The notes below the pieces were generated by a model. That model saw nothing but the letters and a program-made list of their open reading frames with translations, made no database searches and had not been told where the DNA came from. A stretch of 64,000 nt of DNA from Nocardia vaccinii NBRC 15922 (GTDB lineage: Bacteria; Actinomycetota; Actinomycetes; Mycobacteriales; Mycobacteriaceae), in the NCBI RefSeq assembly GCF_001613305.1, contig NZ_BDCC01000009.1, positions 496,001 through 560,000 of the forward strand. The letters are read 5' to 3'. Made by a program: the position numbers and the translations under genes. Position 1 is the stretch's first letter. Each line of letters opens with the position of its first letter. Positions 63,878 to 64,000 of this stretch are shown here, piece by piece.

Positions 63878-64000
<123 letters not shown>

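Overview
The window is a high-GC actinobacterial chromosome segment, most likely from Nocardia or a close mycolic-acid-containing relative. The evidence is gene content: mycobacterial-type PrrA/PrrB, SepH, RpfA, an XPB helicase, an EchA6-like crotonase, MspA-family porins, a hemophore-related protein, and salicylate-siderophore genes at the right edge. GTG starts and GTGA/ATGA overlaps are common. I saw no rRNA, tRNA, insertion sequence, prophage or CRISPR array.

Layout, left to right. 0-6 kb: MBL hydrolase and EchA6-like crotonase (translationally coupled), a flavin oxidoreductase with an odd insert, an aldo/keto reductase and an acyl-CoA carboxyltransferase. 6.3-11.8 kb: a complete four-gene conservon (CvnA-B-C-D type: sensor kinase, roadblock, DUF742, small GTPase) whose kinase carries a very long LPQR-repeat tail. 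12-17 kb: propionate-CoA ligase, hemophore-related protein, PrrA/PrrB. 16.8-29.4 kb: FKBP isomerase, SpoU methyltransferase, SepH, SerC, a polysaccharide deacetylase, CitA, PdxH, an MFS exporter and GltA. 29.5-36.3 kb: an accessory-looking patch with two tandem MspA porins, an STAND-type NTPase without WD40 repeats, an AI-2E-family transporter, an Eis-like acetyltransferase and YccF plus a decayed YccF tail. 36.4-46 kb: MarR, DUF2530, TetR, a sacsin-like GHKL protein beside a DUF3027 protein, a glutaminyl cyclase, an MFS protein and a DUF2771 protein. 46-58 kb: CspB, RpfA behind a CRP-type site and a c-di-AMP (ydaO) riboswitch, two proteins sharing a helicase_C_3-like domain (one is XPB), an M1 peptidase, LysE exporters and a DapC-type aminotransferase. 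59-64 kb: DAHP synthase with a candidate leader-peptide attenuator, an AhpD-like protein, an SDR, and a salicyl-AMP ligase under an iron box facing the 3' end of a salicylate synthase.

From memory of the M. tuberculosis gene order, the window covers Rv0906 to Rv0858c. The block FKBP/Rv0881 to GltA is inverted relative to its flanks, so a single inversion between prrB and marR would explain the order.

The least explained signals are: a dispersed 140-195 bp repeat family (five copies, one tandemly expanded inside a coding sequence and one supplying a Shine-Dalgarno), an 83-bp palindrome, an aromatic leader peptide (Tyr-Phe-Trp-Phe) before the DAHP synthase on an apparently leaderless transcript, a 35-residue microprotein behind a palindromic operator, and two gene-tail duplications.
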